Shown here piece by piece: positions 61,560 through 64,000 of a stretch of DNA of 64,000 nt (its first letter is position 1; each line of letters opens with the position of its first letter). The notes under the pieces are model-generated. The model worked only from the letters and a program-made list of their open reading frames with translations. It made no database searches and had not been told where the DNA came from. Position numbers and translations under genes: made by a program. The stretch covers positions 124,001-188,000 of the forward strand of contig NZ_VOPZ01000008.1 of assembly GCF_010470665.1 (NCBI RefSeq), read 5' to 3'. Source of the DNA: Desulfovibrio sp. JC022 (GTDB lineage Bacteria > Desulfobacterota > Desulfovibrionia > Desulfovibrionales > Desulfovibrionaceae).

Positions 61560-61673
61560 GGAGACCTCCAAACAAAGTTTAAGGGATAGTACTAAAATAC
61601 CCTGTCCACAGCTTTGGGGCAAGGGTTTCAGTCCACAGGAGACCGCTGTAAAAATATGTAGACTCAGGCTGTT

Positions 61674-62090
61674 TTAATATCCGGGTTTGGAACGGCTCTT
61701 CTTTAAATCAGAACGCTTCTTCTTACCATCCATCCTTTTACGCTTTGCAGAATATGGAACTTTGGTTTTCTTTCTTTTGCGCACCGGCTTCAAAACATCA
61801 GCAATAAGTTTGGCAAAACGGGAAACAGCCTCTTCCTTGTTGCGGAACTGACTGCGATGTTCTTCGCAGGAAACATGCAACTCACCTCTGGAATTAATGC
61901 GCCCGGACAGCCGGGTTTTGATTAAATACTTCTGGCGGTCACTCAGGCTGGAAGAATCCTGCACATTAAACACAAGAGTCACCTTGGATGAAGTCTTGTT
62001 AACATGCTGTCCGCCGGGACCGGAACTGCGACTGGCGAAAAAACTAATTTCACTGTCAGGTATGGACAATGCGGGAGTGATACTTATCAT
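61674..62090 (-). CDS. arfB: Class I release-factor-like peptidyl-tRNA hydrolase
   Basis: Ribosome-rescue factor (YaeJ) that hydrolyses peptidyl-tRNA on stalled, non-stop ribosomes. 138 residues, the ArfB length. The catalytic GGQ is in RSSGPGGQHVNKTSSKVTL (residues 26-28), and the C-terminal tail is extremely basic (KPVRKRKKTKVPYSAKRKRM), as needed for the mRNA channel. The codon-recognition domains of RF1/RF2 are absent, which separates it from those. Confidence 0.94.
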   Translation of the reverse strand: MISITPALSIPDSEISFFASRSSGPGGQHVNKTSSKVTLVFNVQDSSSLSDRQKYLIKTRLSGRINSRGELHVSCEEHRSQFRNKEEAVSRFAKLIADVLKPVRKRKKTKVPYSAKRKRMDGKKKRSDLKKSRSKPGY

Positions 62091-62201
62091 AGCTTACGGC
62101 TGGATATTCTGTCTTTTGTATGCGTATGTGGCGTACGCAGTCTTTAAGTACGATGCTTCGGGTCTTGCATCGTTCTTACTTTTTTTCAAGGAGAATCTAT
62201 T

Positions 62202-62561
62202 ATGAAAATCGCACTTCCCTCCAGAGATGGAATGGTCGACGGTCACTTTGGTCATTGTGAAGCTTTCACCATTTTCACTCTTGATGAGTCCAAAAATATC
62301 ATCGAAGAAGAAAAAATCACACCTCCTCCGGGGTGCGGATGCAAATCCAGCATCGTGCCCACCCTCGCTGAAATGGGCGTAAAAGTCCTGTTGGCAGGCA
62401 ACATGGGTCAGGGAGCAGTGAATCTCTTGCAGAACAACGGCATTCAGGTTATCCGCGGTTGTGGCGGCGAACTCAAAGATGCAGTTGCCCAATGGGCAGC
62501 AGGAAACATCACCGACTCCGCAACTGTCTGCGACGACCACGGTTCCTGCGGCAACCACTAG
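62202..62561 (+). CDS. NifX/NafY-like Fe-Mo-cofactor-type domain protein
   Basis: 119 residues with AAGGAG before the ATG. Dinitrogenase iron-molybdenum cofactor biosynthesis fold, with SRDGMVDGHFGHCEAFTIF at the start and GNMGQGAVNLLQNNGIQVIR later. Cysteine-rich insert PPPGCGCKSSI and a Cys/His C-terminus CDDHGSCGNH suggest Fe-S or metal binding. No nif genes nearby, so it is one of the stand-alone members common in sulfate reducers. It is followed by a YchJ-like gene 49 bases later. Confidence 0.87.
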   Translation: MKIALPSRDGMVDGHFGHCEAFTIFTLDESKNIIEEEKITPPPGCGCKSSIVPTLAEMGVKVLLAGNMGQGAVNLLQNNGIQVIRGCGGELKDAVAQWAAGNITDSATVCDDHGSCGNH

Positions 62562-62610
62562 AATTAAAATTTAGTCCAAAGCCCGCAAATAAATATTTGG
62601 AGATAGAAAC

Positions 62611-63093
<483 letters not shown>

Positions 63094-63120
63094 GCGCAAA
63101 CTTCTGCAAGTCTGAATATG

Positions 63121-63156
63121 ATAAAACCCCCGTTCCTTGGAACGGGGGTTTTATTT
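63121..63156. terminator. Bidirectional terminator
   Basis: Perfect 14-bp stem AAAACCCCCGTTCC / GGAACGGGGGTTTT (63123-63136, 63139-63152), between convergent genes. Confidence 0.92.
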
Positions 63157-63180
63157 TCTCAAACAAATTTCTCTTAAGAC

Positions 63181-63858
63181 TTATGAAGTCAGCCCGTGAA
63201 CGGAATCGCGGACCCAGAAGAGTAGATTGAAATTCTCGGCAAGGCCTTCCTTGATCTTGTTCAGGGTGGCTTTGTCCATGTCGTGGATGCGGATAAATAC
63301 ATGGCGCATGTTTTCCTGCTCCGGCTCATAGGAGGTCAAAATGGACATGACCCGTCCGCCGTTATCCTTGAGGTAATCCAGCACGCCATTGAGCGATCCC
63401 GGCTCATTGGAAAGAGCCAGACCGACCTGCACACCACCGTCAAGAACACCTGTGATGTTGATCAGAACCTTGAAAACATCGGTATTGGTGATGATGCCCA
63501 CGCACTTATTCTCAGCATCTACAATCGGGAGTCCGCCGATTTTGTTCTCTTCCATGACAACTGCGGCTTTTTCCACAGTATCTTCAACGGATACGGTAAT
63601 CACCTTGCGGGACATGATATCCTTAACCTTGATTTCCGAGAGCAGATAATAAAGCTCATGCATATCAAGGGTGGTAGCCTTTGAGGGGGAAGCTTCCTTG
63701 ATGTCCCTGTCTGAAACTATGCCGACCAGAACGCCTTCGTCATCAACGATGGGCAATCTACTGATGTCGTTATCCTTAAGCAGCTTTGCTGCTTTCATCA
63801 TGGAACGGTCATGGGTAAGGGTGACAATGTCTTTGGACATCCAGTTCTTAACCAGCAT
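63181..63858 (-). CDS. CBS-CBS-ACT domain protein
   Basis: 225 residues, cytosolic. Two CBS domains at about 1-60 (MSKDIVTLTHDRSMMKAAKL) and 75-135 (MSRKVITVSVEDTVEKAAVV, GGLPIVDAENKCVGIITNTD), forming an adenosyl-nucleotide-binding Bateman module, then an ACT-like domain at about 145-215 (VGLALSNEPGSLNGVLDYLK). Strong AAGGAGG before the ATG. This architecture is the AcuB-type, whose role is unclear; it is a nucleotide/amino-acid sensor with no catalytic partner visible in the window. Confidence 0.92.
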   Translation of the reverse strand: MLVKNWMSKDIVTLTHDRSMMKAAKLLKDNDISRLPIVDDEGVLVGIVSDRDIKEASPSKATTLDMHELYYLLSEIKVKDIMSRKVITVSVEDTVEKAAVVMEENKIGGLPIVDAENKCVGIITNTDVFKVLINITGVLDGGVQVGLALSNEPGSLNGVLDYLKDNGGRVMSILTSYEPEQENMRHVFIRIHDMDKATLNKIKEGLAENFNLLFWVRDSVHGLTS

Positions 63859-64000
63859 AGGGAACCTCCTTAGGGGCCGTGGGCCTGTGATGTTTCTATA
63901 AGATGATCAGTTGAACAATGCAGTTCAATTCCGCTTGATACTAAAATTCTCCATTTTCCTACTTATATGATTATATAAACAAAGCTCTGCGGTCAATGAT

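Overview
The window looks like a chromosomal segment of an anaerobic, Gram-negative sulfate reducer of the Desulfovibrio group; a marine Maridesulfovibrio-like species is my best guess. The evidence is the Desulfovibrio-style oxygen-defence set (rubrerythrin, two-iron desulfoferrodoxin, a C-x4-C rubredoxin, rubredoxin and rubredoxin:oxygen oxidoreductase), the many regulators and extracytoplasmic proteins, and a moderate GC content. I see no rRNA, tRNA, CRISPR array, insertion sequence or integrase. Two lone phage-type regulators are the only hint of old prophage material.

Layout. 1-9.5 kb: end of prfC, a DEDD exonuclease, a secreted protein with an internal duplication, a nucleoside-recognition (gate) membrane protein, panB, a CI/S24-like repressor, a cytosolic histidine-kinase-like ATPase and serB. 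9.5-23.3 kb: an iron island. It holds feoA-feoB with two periplasmic partners, a membrane GGDEF protein, a Fur paralogue and a cluster resembling the recently described ferrosome (fez) loci: an SCA-motif P-type ATPase, a second CPC-motif P-type ATPase with an altered TGE motif, HMA-like proteins, small glycine-zipper membrane proteins (one with a long Gln/Pro/Tyr tail) and a protein with three FeoA-like domains. 23.3-37 kb: rlmN, an ArnT-like glycosyltransferase, a POTRA/TPR protein, a PhoR-like kinase with PiT transporter and DUF47 protein, an SMR pump, acs and a LytTR regulator with a degenerate receiver.

37-44.3 kb: an oxygen/peroxide-defence block: perR, rbr, dfx, rdl, rub, roo, a HEAT-repeat protein, cydAB and ferritin. 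Two of these genes, rdl and rub, are only 59 and 52 codons long. 44.4-51.1 kb: a 7TM lipoprotein receptor, a 1,313-residue exported protein that looks like two tandem seven-bladed propeller genes fused in frame, and an EF-hand protein. 51.3-56.1 kb: a DJ-1/PfpI protein, a ribbon-helix-helix protein and a metal-chelate ABC importer followed by FmdE. 56.1-64 kb: an RND efflux pair and its TetR regulator with three likely operators, an OmpA-like protein, arfB, a NifX-like protein, a YchJ protein and a CBS-ACT protein.

How the parts fit. The iron island couples ferrous uptake (Feo) to a probable iron-loading organelle (Fez-type), and a Fur paralogue lies between them. Four sites with a shared TTGAG core lie at promoters of that cluster. 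The oxygen block scavenges superoxide, peroxide and O2, and ends in ferritin, a second iron store. A dispersed hairpin repeat with a constant GCCTCCGGCG start and compensating stems occurs three times; one copy supplies the ribosome binding site of the FmdE gene.
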